A stretch of DNA of 64,000 nt. Source: Ornithinimicrobium sediminis (GTDB taxonomy: Bacteria; Actinomycetota; Actinomycetes; Actinomycetales; Dermatophilaceae). The stretch lies in contig NZ_JAJSDQ010000004.1 in the NCBI RefSeq assembly GCF_021272345.1, forward strand, positions 62,001 through 126,000, in the 5' to 3' direction. The notes below the pieces were generated by a model, which saw nothing but the letters and a program-made list of their open reading frames with translations, was not told the origin of the DNA and searched no databases. This document shows positions 8,680-17,264 of this stretch, piece by piece. Position 1 is the first letter of the stretch. Each line of letters opens with the position of its first letter. The position numbers were made by a program, and so were the translations under genes.

Positions 8680-9119
8680 GGGTGACCTGGTCGTTGGTCT
8701 GCACCGGGGCTGTCGCGCAGGTGTGTGTCGAAGAAGGCGCTGACCCTGCGACGCACATCCTGGGTGGCGTTGTCGTCGTAGCTCGTACCCGAGACGCGAG
8801 CCAGGAAGCGCAGCAGCAGTGTGGCGTCGGCGGGGTCGTGGTCGTTCATGAACCCCTGCCCGACGCCGGGGTAGATCTTCACATCGTGCGCGACGCCGGC
8901 ATCCGCCAACACCCGGTAGCGCCAGGGCGTACCCGCCACCCATGCAGAAACCGATGACCCCCACCCGACCGGGGCAGTCACCGTGGGACCCGAACCAGGC
9001 CCTCCTCGATGTCGTCGAAGCTCCTCCCCCGGCCAGGGTGGCTGCGTGTTCGGCACTGCGCAGTAGGCCGGCATCCGACCGCGCACAGTCTCGATCGTCA
9101 GGTCCGTCCCCCCAGGCAT
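8680..9119 (-). pseudogene. decayed dienelactone hydrolase
   Basis: Pieces of a dienelactone hydrolase appear in order but in different frames. The start is [20 protein letters not shown] (from 9119), then the nucleophile region [16 protein letters not shown] in another frame. The C-terminal part follows in the first frame: [22 protein letters not shown] and [11 protein letters not shown]. The middle of the protein, between the nucleophile and the last third, is missing. With at least two frame changes and an internal deletion this cannot make a working enzyme. Confidence 0.7.
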
Positions 9120-9166
9120 CGGACGTCCGCCCTTTGTTGCAGGTCGGGCTGCGCAGCACGACGGGC

Positions 9167-10501
9167 TCAGCTGCCCGGCTCGGTCGTGGTGATCACGTGG
9201 TGCACCCCGGCGAACTGTGCCCGCCAAGCGGTGACGTCAGTCGCGGTGCCGGGGTCGCCGCGTAGTCCGCGGGCGACCAGATGGGCGAGGTCCGGCATGT
9301 GTTCGGGTCCCATGCCGAGGCGCACGATCTCGGGGGTTCCCAGGCGTAGGCCGTTGACGTCGCCCGTCACCGGCTCGTCGGGCAGGCCGATGCCGCAGCT
9401 CAGGAGGTGGGCTCGGCGCAGCAGCCGGGCTGCGGCCTGTCCGCCGCCGTAGCCGTGGGCGCGAAGCGCGAGCTGGTGGGAGCGGGTGGGGCCGTGCCGG
9501 CCCTCGAACACGGGCAGGCCTTCCTCGGCCAGGGCGTGCGCGAGGTGGGCTGCGGTGATGACCATGGCCTCGGCGTATCCGCGTCCGCAGGCCTGCCAGT
9601 CCAGCAGGGTGACGGCCAGCGCCGCGGCCTTGCCCGCATCGAAGTTCGCTGTCAGCCCTGGGTAGGCGATGGCATCGAGTCGTTGCGCGATGGCGTCGTC
9701 GTTGGTCACGACAAGGCCCCCGGCGGGGCCGCCGAGGCTCTTGTAGGTGCTCATGGTCATCAGGTGTGCACCGTGGGTCAACGGGTTGGGCCAGGCGCCG
9801 CCGGCGATCAGCCCGCACACATGTGCGGCGTCGAACAGAACCAGCGCACCGACCTCGTCGGCGATCTCCCGGATCGCCTCGACGGGGTGGGGCGACAGGT
9901 TGAGGCTGGAGCCGACCGTGATCAACCGTGGCCGCTGCTCGTGGGCGAGGACGCGCAGGGCATCGACGTCGACCGTGTAACCGCCGGCATCCACCGGTGC
10001 CGGGACCGTGCGCAGCCGGTACATCCCCGCAGACCCGCCGCCGTGGTGAGTGACATGGCCGCCGATCGCCGGCGGTGGCGCGATGATCGTGTCACCCGGG
10101 TCACAGGTGGCCATGAACGCGTACAAGTTGGCGATGGCACCCGACGGCACCCGGATCTCGGCGTGCCGGGCAGCGAAGACCTCGGCTGCCAGCTCGGCCG
10201 CGAGGACCTCGACCTGCTCGATCGCCTCCAACCCCATCTCGTACTTGTCCCCCGGGTAGCCCAACGAGGGCCGCGACCCCAGGCCGGCCGACAGCATGGC
10301 CTCGGCACGCGGGTTCATGATGTTCGTGGCGGGGTTGAGGTTGATGCAGTCATGGTCGTGAATCTGATGGTTCTCCCCCACGAGACGATCCAGCTCGGCC
10401 AGGTTCTGGACCGGGGTGCGCCGCGCGGTCGCGCCGGCGACCTGGCGGACCCGCGCGTCCACGTGAGCGGGCACCCAGGAGCGGGGCTCGAGCTGCGTCA
10501 T
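9167..10501 (-). CDS. serine hydroxymethyltransferase-like PLP enzyme
   Basis: This 444-residue fold-type I PLP protein is related to GlyA. The N-terminal [18 protein letters not shown] and [18 protein letters not shown] correspond to the SHMT substrate region, [16 protein letters not shown] carries the PLP-binding Asp and His, and the Schiff-base lysine is in [13 protein letters not shown]. Canonical SHMT has TTTHKT there, so the residue before the lysine is Tyr rather than His. The substrate may therefore differ (a modified serine, threonine or glycine aldol reaction). The ATG at 10501 follows AGAAGGTC. A broken LysR gene lies upstream on the opposite strand and was probably its regulator. 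Confidence 0.8.
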   Translation of the reverse strand: MTQLEPRSWVPAHVDARVRQVAGATARRTPVQNLAELDRLVGENHQIHDHDCINLNPATNIMNPRAEAMLSAGLGSRPSLGYPGDKYEMGLEAIEQVEVLAAELAAEVFAARHAEIRVPSGAIANLYAFMATCDPGDTIIAPPPAIGGHVTHHGGGSAGMYRLRTVPAPVDAGGYTVDVDALRVLAHEQRPRLITVGSSLNLSPHPVEAIREIADEVGALVLFDAAHVCGLIAGGAWPNPLTHGAHLMTMSTYKSLGGPAGGLVVTNDDAIAQRLDAIAYPGLTANFDAGKAAALAVTLLDWQACGRGYAEAMVITAAHLAHALAEEGLPVFEGRHGPTRSHQLALRAHGYGGGQAAARLLRRAHLLSCGIGLPDEPVTGDVNGLRLGTPEIVRLGMGPEHMPDLAHLVARGLRGDPGTATDVTAWRAQFAGVHHVITTTEPGS

Positions 10502-10559
10502 CAGAAGGTCCTCTCGACAGGCAGTGGTGAGGTCATGACCGAGCATGACCCAGCGCCAA

Positions 10560-11046
10560 CCTCGGCTGCACCCCCTCAACCATCAGCCAGCACATCCGCA
10601 CCCTGCAACGGGAGACCGGCCTGACGCTCTTCGAGGCATCCGGCCGGGGAGTCACCCCGACCGCGGCCGGCCTCCAGCTGCCACCACCCGTCCTGGAAGG
10701 GCTCCGCCGCTACCTCCTACGAGAGGAGGAGTTCCGCGTGGTCGTGCCGCATACGCACCCAGCGGCGACCCAACCCCAGGCCGCCCTCGCCTCCCTGCCG
10801 GCGAGCGGTGCATCGACAACGACGTCGACGAAGCCCCACCGGACAGGTCGTGTCCCAGGCCCGCCGCGCTGCCGCATTCACACCCCCGGTGTCGCCCCCG
10901 TCACGCTGGTCAACCCGACGCCGCGCCGTCGCATCGTCGCCCACGTCCGCGAGAGCGTCGGGCATCTGCTGGACGGACGACACCTCGACCTGTGCGGGAG
11001 GAGCTCCTCGAGGCACGCGCCACCGGCGCCGACTGGTCGGAGATGA
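10560..11046 (+). pseudogene. degraded LysR-family regulator
   Basis: The plus strand around 10563-10680 reads LGCTPSTISQHIRTLQRETG and then LTLFEASGRGVTPTAAGLQL. That is the recognition helix, linker and wing of a LysR HTH, but no N-terminal helix or start codon precedes it. After a frame change come EGLRRYLLREEEFRVVVPHT and later TPRRRIVAHVRESVGHLLDG, pieces of the effector domain and the usual C-terminal helix. Most of the co-inducer domain is missing. Its position divergent to the SHMT-like gene fits a lost local regulator. Confidence 0.6.
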
Positions 11047-11184
11047 AGACCGACGACCCCAGGGAACCCACGGCCGGCGACGAGATCGCGGACGACGTCG
11101 CCGCGCAGCTGTTCCAGCCGCTGCACCCTGGCCAGTCGGGACGCGAGCTTGCAGGCAATGGCGCTCAGCTCGACTGTCCACGCA

Positions 11185-11419
11185 GATTGGGGTGTTCGAG
11201 CTGCTTGACTCCGGCGACATGCGGGTCCAGCAGCGAGCGGTGAAGATCCTGGGCCAGTGGCGTCTGCCGGAGGCCGTCGAACCCGTCACAGAGGTCGCGC
11301 ATCACGGCTTGCACAACGGTCGGATCGCGGCAATCGGCGTCCTGCACCGTACACAGCCGGCGTCGCGGCGGGCGACCCATCTGGTGGATCGACCAGGAGA
11401 CTGCGGTGATGATGGAGCG
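11185..11419 (+). other. HEAT-like coding fragment of unclear status
   Basis: An open frame reads VFELLDSGDMRVQQRAVKIL and then GQWRLPEAVEPVTEVAHHGL, an amphipathic helix pair resembling a HEAT repeat. It runs in frame into the DinB gene but has no credible start and is not part of that family. I think it is a relic; it could also be an N-terminal extension. Confidence 0.25.
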
Positions 11420-12151
11420 ATGACGACCTATTCCGGCACGAAGGAGTTCGAAGGCGCGACCTTTGTCCAGGCGAGCTTCAAGGGCGCCACTCTGCGGTTC
11501 TCCGATGTCAGCGGCGTGATGATGCGCAGCGTCGATGTGGACGGACTCGACATCGACAGCCACGACCTGTTCTTCGGCAGCCTTGTCGTCAACGGGGTCG
11601 ACGTGGTGCCGCTCGTGGATGCCGAGCTCAACCGGCGGTTCCCGGGCCGCGAGCTACAGAAGGCGCAGACACCCGAAGGCCTGCGCGAGGGTTGGGCCGC
11701 TGTGCAGTCCGCGTGGCAGACGACAGTGGCGGACACACCGCCGGACCTGGTGGACGCCCACGTCGAGGACGAGTGGTCCCTGGCCCAGACCCTGCGCCAC
11801 CTCATCCTGGCCACCGACGCCTGGCTGCGCGGCGGGATCCTGCGCATGCCGCAGCCGTTCCACGAGGTCGGCCAGATCTTCACCGGCGCCGACGAGATGG
11901 GCTTCGACATGTCGATCTTCCGCGCGGACCCGCCGGCCTACGACGAGGTCCTCGCGGTGCGTGCCGAACGACAGCAGATGGTGACCGACTTCCTGGCCAC
12001 GGCCACGCCGGAGCTGCTCGCGGAGGAACGCGAGAACCCGTGGGGCGGCGATGACTGGCATCCCAGCGTCGGTGACTGCATCCGCGTGATCCTCGAAGAG
12101 GAGTGGGCGCACCTGCGCTACATACGACGGGATCTCGCTCGTCTGCGGTGA
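11420..12151 (+). CDS. pentapeptide-repeat/DinB family protein
   Basis: This 243-residue protein has two parts. Residues about 6-55 form pentapeptide-like quintets (FEGATFVQASFKGATLRFSD, then VDVDGLDI), a right-handed beta-helix. Residues about 85-243 are a DinB-like four-helix bundle: EDEWSLAQTLRHLILATDAW and, near the end, RVILEEEWAHLRYIRRDL supply the histidines of the usual metal site. DinB-fold proteins include thiol (mycothiol/bacillithiol) transferases, which is possible in a mycothiol producer but not shown. The ATG at 11420 is the only good in-frame start; GGAG lies two bases upstream, rather close. Confidence 0.75.
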   Translation: MTTYSGTKEFEGATFVQASFKGATLRFSDVSGVMMRSVDVDGLDIDSHDLFFGSLVVNGVDVVPLVDAELNRRFPGRELQKAQTPEGLREGWAAVQSAWQTTVADTPPDLVDAHVEDEWSLAQTLRHLILATDAWLRGGILRMPQPFHEVGQIFTGADEMGFDMSIFRADPPAYDEVLAVRAERQQMVTDFLATATPELLAEERENPWGGDDWHPSVGDCIRVILEEEWAHLRYIRRDLARLR

Positions 12152-12532
12152 GGTCCCCGGCTGTGGACGCCACGGCGCCGGCGGCACGCGCTGCTCTCGA
12201 ACCGTGTGGTTCCTGACGAGGTTGCGCGCCCGGTTCGCCAACCGTCCTGCCGCAGTGAAGACCCCGGAGTCGACACCTCTCTCGGGCTCCTACCGCTGGC
12301 CGGCCCTTGAGGCTGAGCGTGGGTCCGGGCCACCTCGGGGTTCCGGCTCCCACGGCGGCATGAACGGTGCCACGGCGCTCGGGATGCACAACACCCACAG
12401 CAGGTCACGGAGAGGCAGCAGGAGCAGGCTCCTGAACTGATCCAGTGGCGGGAACGCGAAGCGGCGATGTGGGCCGGCCACGGTCGTCACGGTGGTCCCT
12501 ACAGACGGGCCCCGCTCAGCCTTTCGGATCCT
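12152..12532. other. gene-poor gap
   Basis: No confident gene. A minus-strand stretch about 12310-12430 reads DQFRSLLLLPLRDLLWVLCI, a possible transmembrane segment, but it has no recognisable start, family or ribosome site. I leave it unannotated. Confidence 0.4.
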
Positions 12533-12538
12533 TAGGCT
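12533..12538 (+). promoter_or_regulatory. -10 box of a probable leaderless promoter
   Basis: TAGGCT lies exactly 6 nt before the ATG at 12545, with no Shine-Dalgarno sequence. Confidence 0.6.
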
Positions 12539-12544
12539 GGCTGG

Positions 12545-12913
12545 ATGCAGGTTGTGATCGTTGACGGGGCCAATGTCGTGGGCAGCCGCCCCGACGGTTG
12601 GTGGCGTGACCGTGCGGGCGCGGCCCGGAGGCTTCATGACCACCTCGTGGCCACCGACGTGGTCGGCGAGATCGTGCTGGTCCTGGAGGGCGACGCGAGG
12701 CGTGGTCGCCACGTCGGGCAGGAGGGGCATGTGCAGACCGTGCACGCCGCAAGGTCAGGCGACGACGCGATCGTTGACGAGGTGAGGAGCCAGGTCGCGT
12801 TCGGCGACAGGCGTGGTGTCACCGTGGTGACCGCCGACCGGGACCTGCGCGACCGGGTCGAGGCGGTGGGCGCCAGCACGAGGAGCCCGCGGTGGCTTCT
12901 CGACCAACTGTGA
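12545..12913 (+). CDS. NYN-domain (PIN-like) protein
   Basis: This 122-residue protein starts MQVVIVDGANVVGSRPDGWW, the first strand and acidic residue of the NYN/PIN nuclease fold. Further acidic positions of such a site follow at SGDDAIVDEV (about 77) and VVTADRDLRDRV (about 99). These small actinobacterial proteins are often labelled NTP pyrophosphohydrolase or YacP-like; RNA cleavage is the usual inference. The length is complete for the group. The gene stands alone between two plus-strand genes and probably makes a leaderless transcript. Confidence 0.72.
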   Translation: MQVVIVDGANVVGSRPDGWWRDRAGAARRLHDHLVATDVVGEIVLVLEGDARRGRHVGQEGHVQTVHAARSGDDAIVDEVRSQVAFGDRRGVTVVTADRDLRDRVEAVGASTRSPRWLLDQL

Positions 12914-13142
12914 TCGGGCAGACGAGCGGAGCAGTCCGCGGCCTGGCCGACCAGACGACGACCACCAGTGGCTGATCGACCCACGGTCGTCCTCTGCCTG
13001 GCACCAGGACACGACTGACTTCGTAGAGGGAGGGCTCCTGCACCAAGGCTTCATCAGCGAAGACGCAGCCCGAGCGGTGGTGCCACCCGCCGAGACGGTG
13101 TGACGATGTAGGGACAACACCCTGGGCAGGGAGGAAGAGCCC

Positions 13143-14027
13143 ATGACTGTCGAGGCCAGCACCCGCTCTCTGGAGACCCCCGGCGCCACCATCGTCTACG
13201 ACGTCCGCAGCGCGCAGCACACCCCTGACGACCGGCCCCCGCTGCTGATGATCGGCCAGCCGATGGACGCGACCGGCTTCACGGCCCTCGCGTCGCACTT
13301 CCCGGACCGGACGGTGGTCACCTACGACCCTCGCGGCCTGGGGCGCAGCGCCCGCAGCGACGGCCGTACCGACAACGACCCCCAGCAGCACGCCGGCGAC
13401 CTGCACCGCCTGGTGGCGGCCCTGAGCGCCGGTCCCGTGGAAGTCTTCGGCAGCAGCGGTGGTGCCGTGGACGGGCTCGCTCTCGTCGCGACGCACCCCG
13501 AGGACGTCCGCGTGCTCGTCGCCCACGAGCCGCCCCTGACCCACCTGCTGCCCGACGCCGACGCCGTACGCCGTGCCGAGCAGGACGTCAGCTGTGCCTA
13601 CGAAGAAACCGGCTTCGGGCACGGCATGGCCCGGTTCATCGCCTACACCTCCTGGGAGGGCGAGCTCACCCAGGAGTTCTTCGACCGTCCCCCTCCGGAC
13701 CCCGCGGGTTTCGGCCTCCCGACCCAGGACGAAGGCTCCCGCGACGACCCGTTGCTGTCGGGGGCCTCGGACAGCGTCACCGCGTGGACGCCGGACTTCG
13801 ACGCCCTCGCAGCGTCGGGGGTCAGGCTCGTCGTGGCAGCCGGGGCGGAGTCGGCCCGGCAGGTCACAGGGCGGTCGGCCGTGGCCGTGGCGAAGCGGCT
13901 GGGTCTGCCGCTGACGATGTTCCCGAGCCACCACGGCGGGTTCCTGGGGCCAGAGCTCGGGTGGCCTGGACAGCCGGAAGCCTTCGCTGCCCGCCTGCGG
14001 GAGGTCCTGGACTCACCAGAGGGCTGA
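13143..14027 (+). CDS. alpha/beta hydrolase
   Basis: This 294-residue protein has the alpha/beta hydrolase layout: oxyanion region LLMIGQPMDATGF (about 36), TYDPRGLGRSAR, and nucleophile elbow EVFGSSGGAVDGL with Ser about 105. A late catalytic His sits in MFPSHHGGFLG (about 264), and the acid is probably near VRLVVAAGAE. GGGAGGAAGAG precedes the ATG. The substrate is unknown. The last 20 codons and the sequence after the stop reappear in diverged form at 25.0-25.16 kb inside the integrated element. The element boundary is 82 bp past the stop codon. Confidence 0.87.
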   Translation: MTVEASTRSLETPGATIVYDVRSAQHTPDDRPPLLMIGQPMDATGFTALASHFPDRTVVTYDPRGLGRSARSDGRTDNDPQQHAGDLHRLVAALSAGPVEVFGSSGGAVDGLALVATHPEDVRVLVAHEPPLTHLLPDADAVRRAEQDVSCAYEETGFGHGMARFIAYTSWEGELTQEFFDRPPPDPAGFGLPTQDEGSRDDPLLSGASDSVTAWTPDFDALAASGVRLVVAAGAESARQVTGRSAVAVAKRLGLPLTMFPSHHGGFLGPELGWPGQPEAFAARLREVLDSPEG

Positions 14028-14109
14028 GCACGCCGGACCACTCATCAGCGTCGTCCGTGGTGCGAGCGTGTCGCTTGGGCGAGTCAGGGACATCAGCACG
14101 CGGGAGAGC

Positions 14110-14169
14110 GCTGTTCAGGAGGAGAGCTGGCGAGCGGACTCGAACCCCTGATCACCTGCTTGCAGGACA
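14110..14169. repeat. left attachment-site repeat with degenerate tRNA-Thr 3' half
   Basis: It aligns without gaps to 30271-30330. The first 25 nt are identical, then ggactcgaacccct is shared, with six mismatches overall. One mismatch (14135) breaks a T-stem pair and the anticodon region is changed, so this copy cannot be a functional tRNA. Confidence 0.8.
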
Positions 14170-14225
14170 TCCGGGCAAAGCGCTCTGACCTGGACCTACT
14201 GCACGCAACAGTGCCGTCACGACCG

Positions 14226-14245
14226 TTTCGTGCAACATACGTGCA
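14226..14245. repeat. integrase arm-type site candidate, left
   Basis: The 20-nt sequence tttcgtgcaacatacgtgca occurs here and, identically and in the same orientation, at 30155-30174. Both copies lie just inside the island ends, as expected for arm sites of a tyrosine integrase. Confidence 0.65.
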
Positions 14246-14426
14246 TCAGTGGTGGCCACCTACGTCCGGGTCTGACCGTACGGCGGGGACGCGACGCGGT
14301 TCGCCGAAACCCGGTGGGCCCCCTCGCAGGGTGCGCATCCGGAACGAGGAGACCCGAAGACGGGGCAAGCCGTTTCACTCTCATGCCGCTGACATACAGG
14401 TCGGGTGAGGCTTGGTCAGAAGCAGC

Positions 14427-15431
14427 TCAGGGCACCAGCGGTAGGCGGGTTTGGCAGTCGATCGGGGTATATCGGCGGCCTTGGTCGTCGACGTAGGCTC
14501 CACCGACGTAAGCACGGCAGCCGGTGTAACCGGCTCCCGGCCGTGGTGCTGGTTGCGCGGGGTGGGGAGCGGGCTGCGCGGGGGCTGGTTGGCGAGTCAC
14601 CTGCCGTTCAGCCTCCGCCTTCTCAGCGGCCTCGCGTGCTTCCTGGCGACGCTCCTGCTCCTGGGCGTCCTGCCGGGCCTTCACTGCGGAGTAGTGCAGG
14701 TCCTCGGCTCGTGAGCGCATGTCCTCTGTGGTGCTGCGCAGATCCGCGAGCTGCTGGGCAGACATGCCGGCGGCCCCGAGTGTCCCCGGGTCAACCTCGT
14801 TGATCAGTGCCAGCAGCACCGTCGCCTCTTCCACAGCTGCCTCGGCCGGGGCCTCCGACTGCTGCACATCCGTGTCTGCGACTCGTTGGACCTCGGCAAC
14901 ACGGTCGGCAAGGCCCTCGGATCGGCTGGCGAAGGTGCACTCCTGAGAAGGGTCAAACACGCCCCGCCCCTGGCTGCGCGCTTCCTCAAACGCCTCCGCG
15001 ACCTCGTCGTAGAAGCGCTCGTTCGGCTCGAACAGGACGGGGACGCCGAGCCCGGCCCGGGCGATCTCCGCGTTCACCAGGACGTCGTCCTTCACCACCC
15101 CCGCCAGGTCGCGGCCGTAACGGTCCACGGGGTCCTCGTCGTAGCGCAGGACCACCTCAGAGCCGACAGGCAGTTGCCCAGCGAGGAAGTCGGCTGCCTC
15201 CGGCCCAAGGCACTCCACTGCTCGGAGGGGGTGCTTCGTTTCAGGTGTGTCGACATTGAGCAGGCGCACCGTGACCGCTTCGCCGTCGCGAAGGACCTCG
15301 ATGGTGTCGCCGTCGACGATCCGCTGGACCACGACGGCCTCCTGCCCCATTGACTGAGCTACCGCCCCGACACCGACAACTCCAACGGCTCCGAACGCCG
15401 CGGTGCCCAGCAACCACTTCAGCACTGCCAC
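14427..15431 (-). CDS. exported thermonuclease-like (SNase) protein
   Basis: About 334 residues. An N-terminal hydrophobic segment (WLLGTAAFGAVGVVGVGAVA) suggests export or anchoring. It is followed by an SNase domain: VQRIVDGDTIEVL, RLLNVDTPETKH and DRYGRDLAGVV supply the Arg and acidic residues of the staphylococcal-nuclease site. Residues about 170-265 are an alpha-helical charged region, then a Pro/Ala-rich linker and a small cysteine-containing tail (GYTGCRAYVGGAYVDDQGRR). An AGGAGT site supports a GTG start near 15431 (15425 is also possible). It is an extracellular nuclease by inference and is island cargo. Confidence 0.8.
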   Translation of the reverse strand: MAVLKWLLGTAAFGAVGVVGVGAVAQSMGQEAVVVQRIVDGDTIEVLRDGEAVTVRLLNVDTPETKHPLRAVECLGPEAADFLAGQLPVGSEVVLRYDEDPVDRYGRDLAGVVKDDVLVNAEIARAGLGVPVLFEPNERFYDEVAEAFEEARSQGRGVFDPSQECTFASRSEGLADRVAEVQRVADTDVQQSEAPAEAAVEEATVLLALINEVDPGTLGAAGMSAQQLADLRSTTEDMRSRAEDLHYSAVKARQDAQEQERRQEAREAAEKAEAERQVTRQPAPAQPAPHPAQPAPRPGAGYTGCRAYVGGAYVDDQGRRYTPIDCQTRLPLVP

Positions 15432-15498
15432 ATCACTCCTACTGCACTGCACCAATTGCGCCGCTCCGCCACGGCGTGTGCGTGCTACGCGGATCCGG

Positions 15499-16953
15499 TC
15501 ACCGGGAACTGACCGACCGTGCGCTGATGGGCGCTCGCTCTTCCCCCGTCAGACCGAACCATAGTGCCCAAACGTCGGGTGAGGATGGCAGGTACCTCAA
15601 GGTCCCTGACGAAGATCCCAAACTGGTTCCCCTCTGTGTCAAGGGCCACGGTTCCGTCGCTATTCGGGGTGCGCCACCGCTGGTCGCCGTCAAGGCCGTT
15701 CGTCCGGTGGGGCGCTGCACCTTGACGGCTCCGGCGCGCCGGCGCGGACTGGCCGCTGCGGGGACCGGGAGGGGGTTGGGCCTGGGTGGGGACGGCGGTA
15801 GCGTCGGGTGTGCGGGTCCGGGAAGTGGCTGATCCGAAGTGCCGATGTGCGGGGGCAGGTCGGCCGCGCTGGATATGTCAGACGCCCCGCAGTGCCCTCC
15901 CGGACCCGCGCCGTCGACGATGTTGTCCTGCTGGGCTGCGGCGTCGGCGACGAGCTGGCGGTACACCACGTCGGACAGCCGGCGCTTCAGCGCGCGCAGC
16001 GCTTCCATCGGCGTCTTGTGGGTCGCGACCTTGCGGTCGTAGTAGGCCCTGCCCTCGGTGTCGTTGCGCAGCTGGACCACCGCGGCGATGTGCAGCACGT
16101 GGTTCATCCGGCGGTTCCCGGCCCGGGACAGCCGGTGCCGGACCTGCTCCCCGGACGAGGCGTCCAACGGGGCCGTGCCGGTCCAGGACGCAAACCTCGC
16201 CCTGGTCGGGAAGCGGGCGACGTCACCGGTGTCGGCCAGGATCCGGGCCGCGCCGGCCGGGCCGATCCCGTGGATGTCCATCAGGTGCGAACCCCTCGCC
16301 AGCACGGCGGCTTTCAGCTCGGCCTTCAGCGCCTTCAGCTTGGCGTCGACGGCGACCAGGTCGGCCAGCTCCTCTACGGCCATCCGCCGCCTCGTCTTGC
16401 CCGCGATATCGCGCGGGCGGACGCTGGCCAGCATCTTCTTGGCCTGCAACGCTGACAGGTCCTTCTTCCGCTTGCCGGGGACAAGCTCGCTGAGCAGCCG
16501 TTGCAGCCGGTTGACCGTCTGTACCCGCAGCCGGGACAGCTCATCACGGCGGTCCGCCAGCATCCGCAACGCCTCCAGCTCCCCGTCGCGGTGCACCACC
16601 CGCAGGCCCGGGGTGCGGACCGCGACGACGGCGATCGAGTGCGCGTCCAGGGCGTCGGTCTTACGGTTGTGCCCGGTGTCGAACAACCGCACTCGCGCGG
16701 CCAGCTTGGCCGGGACGTCCACGACACGTTCACCGTCCTCGACCAGGCGCTGCGCCAGCGGGCGGCCGGTGCCGTTGGCGCCCTCGACCACCCACAACCG
16801 GTGCGGGAACGTCTTCGCGTAGGACCGCATCGCGGTGTACCCGCGCTGGTCGGTGCCGAACCGGCCGGTCACGACCCGCCGCTCCTGCCGGTCCACGATC
16901 TCGATCGTCGCGGACAGCTTGTGGGGATCGACCCCGATGATCACCTCTGCCAT
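15499..16953 (-). CDS. IS110-family transposase with long C-terminal extension
   Basis: MAEVIIGVDPHKLSATIEIV at the start is the DEDD RuvC-like domain of IS110 transposases. RKTDALDAHSIAV near residue 105 carries a further acidic residue. MDIHGIGPAGAARILADTGD and FASWTGTAPLDASSGEQVRH form the C-terminal Tnp_20 domain with its catalytic serine. The normal protein would end near residue 400. Here the frame continues about 85 low-complexity residues (from about 15750 to 15499) and may run out of the element. It is otherwise intact and probably active. Confidence 0.9.
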   Translation of the reverse strand: MAEVIIGVDPHKLSATIEIVDRQERRVVTGRFGTDQRGYTAMRSYAKTFPHRLWVVEGANGTGRPLAQRLVEDGERVVDVPAKLAARVRLFDTGHNRKTDALDAHSIAVVAVRTPGLRVVHRDGELEALRMLADRRDELSRLRVQTVNRLQRLLSELVPGKRKKDLSALQAKKMLASVRPRDIAGKTRRRMAVEELADLVAVDAKLKALKAELKAAVLARGSHLMDIHGIGPAGAARILADTGDVARFPTRARFASWTGTAPLDASSGEQVRHRLSRAGNRRMNHVLHIAAVVQLRNDTEGRAYYDRKVATHKTPMEALRALKRRLSDVVYRQLVADAAAQQDNIVDGAGPGGHCGASDISSAADLPPHIGTSDQPLPGPAHPTLPPSPPRPNPLPVPAAASPRRRAGAVKVQRPTGRTALTATSGGAPRIATEPWPLTQRGTSLGSSSGTLRYLPSSPDVWALWFGLTGEERAPISARSVSSR

Positions 16954-17100
16954 GCTCCTCGCCTCCAAAGGGCGCCTCGAACCAATCTGGGAACGGCGAG
17001 GTGGGCAGTGCTACTACGAGCAGGGCAGTCCCCTCTTGAGCCACGCCTCGTCAGCGGTGCCCGACGAGGCACAGTCCAGTTGAGAGCCACACCCGAGAGT
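16954..17100 (-). ncRNA. candidate IS110 bridge RNA region
   Basis: IS110 elements carry a structured noncoding RNA in the end upstream of the transposase. The 147 bases before the transposase start hold a hairpin with an 8-bp stem (17045-17052 with 17063-17070) and a 10-nt loop, which could be a guide loop. The outer IS end was not determined. The call rests on position and one hairpin. Confidence 0.35.
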
Positions 17101-17264
17101 GGGCAGCCGCGATAGGGAGCGTCCCGCCGGGCACCTAAGACCGAGTCTGGCCCGACCCGATCATGACGCCCAGTCTCCTAGTAGCCGCGCTCCGTGTGTA
17201 CCTTTCGGGCCGCCATCCGCTGTCGCCGGGCGAGATCGAGGAGAGGTCCCGGGCGCGGGCCTTG

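Noticed and set aside
10808-11419. Reading the DinB gene as starting at 10808
   Set aside because: The upstream codons are arginine/proline-rich noise over the LysR relic. The protein domain begins at the ATG at 11420.
12290-12745. Minus-strand frame with a hydrophobic stretch near 12310-12430
   Set aside because: No credible start or family, and it lies partly antisense to the well-supported NYN gene.
14110-14182. A second functional tRNA at the left island end
   Set aside because: Only the 3' half resembles a tRNA; a T-stem pair is broken and no D-arm or 5' acceptor strand follows.
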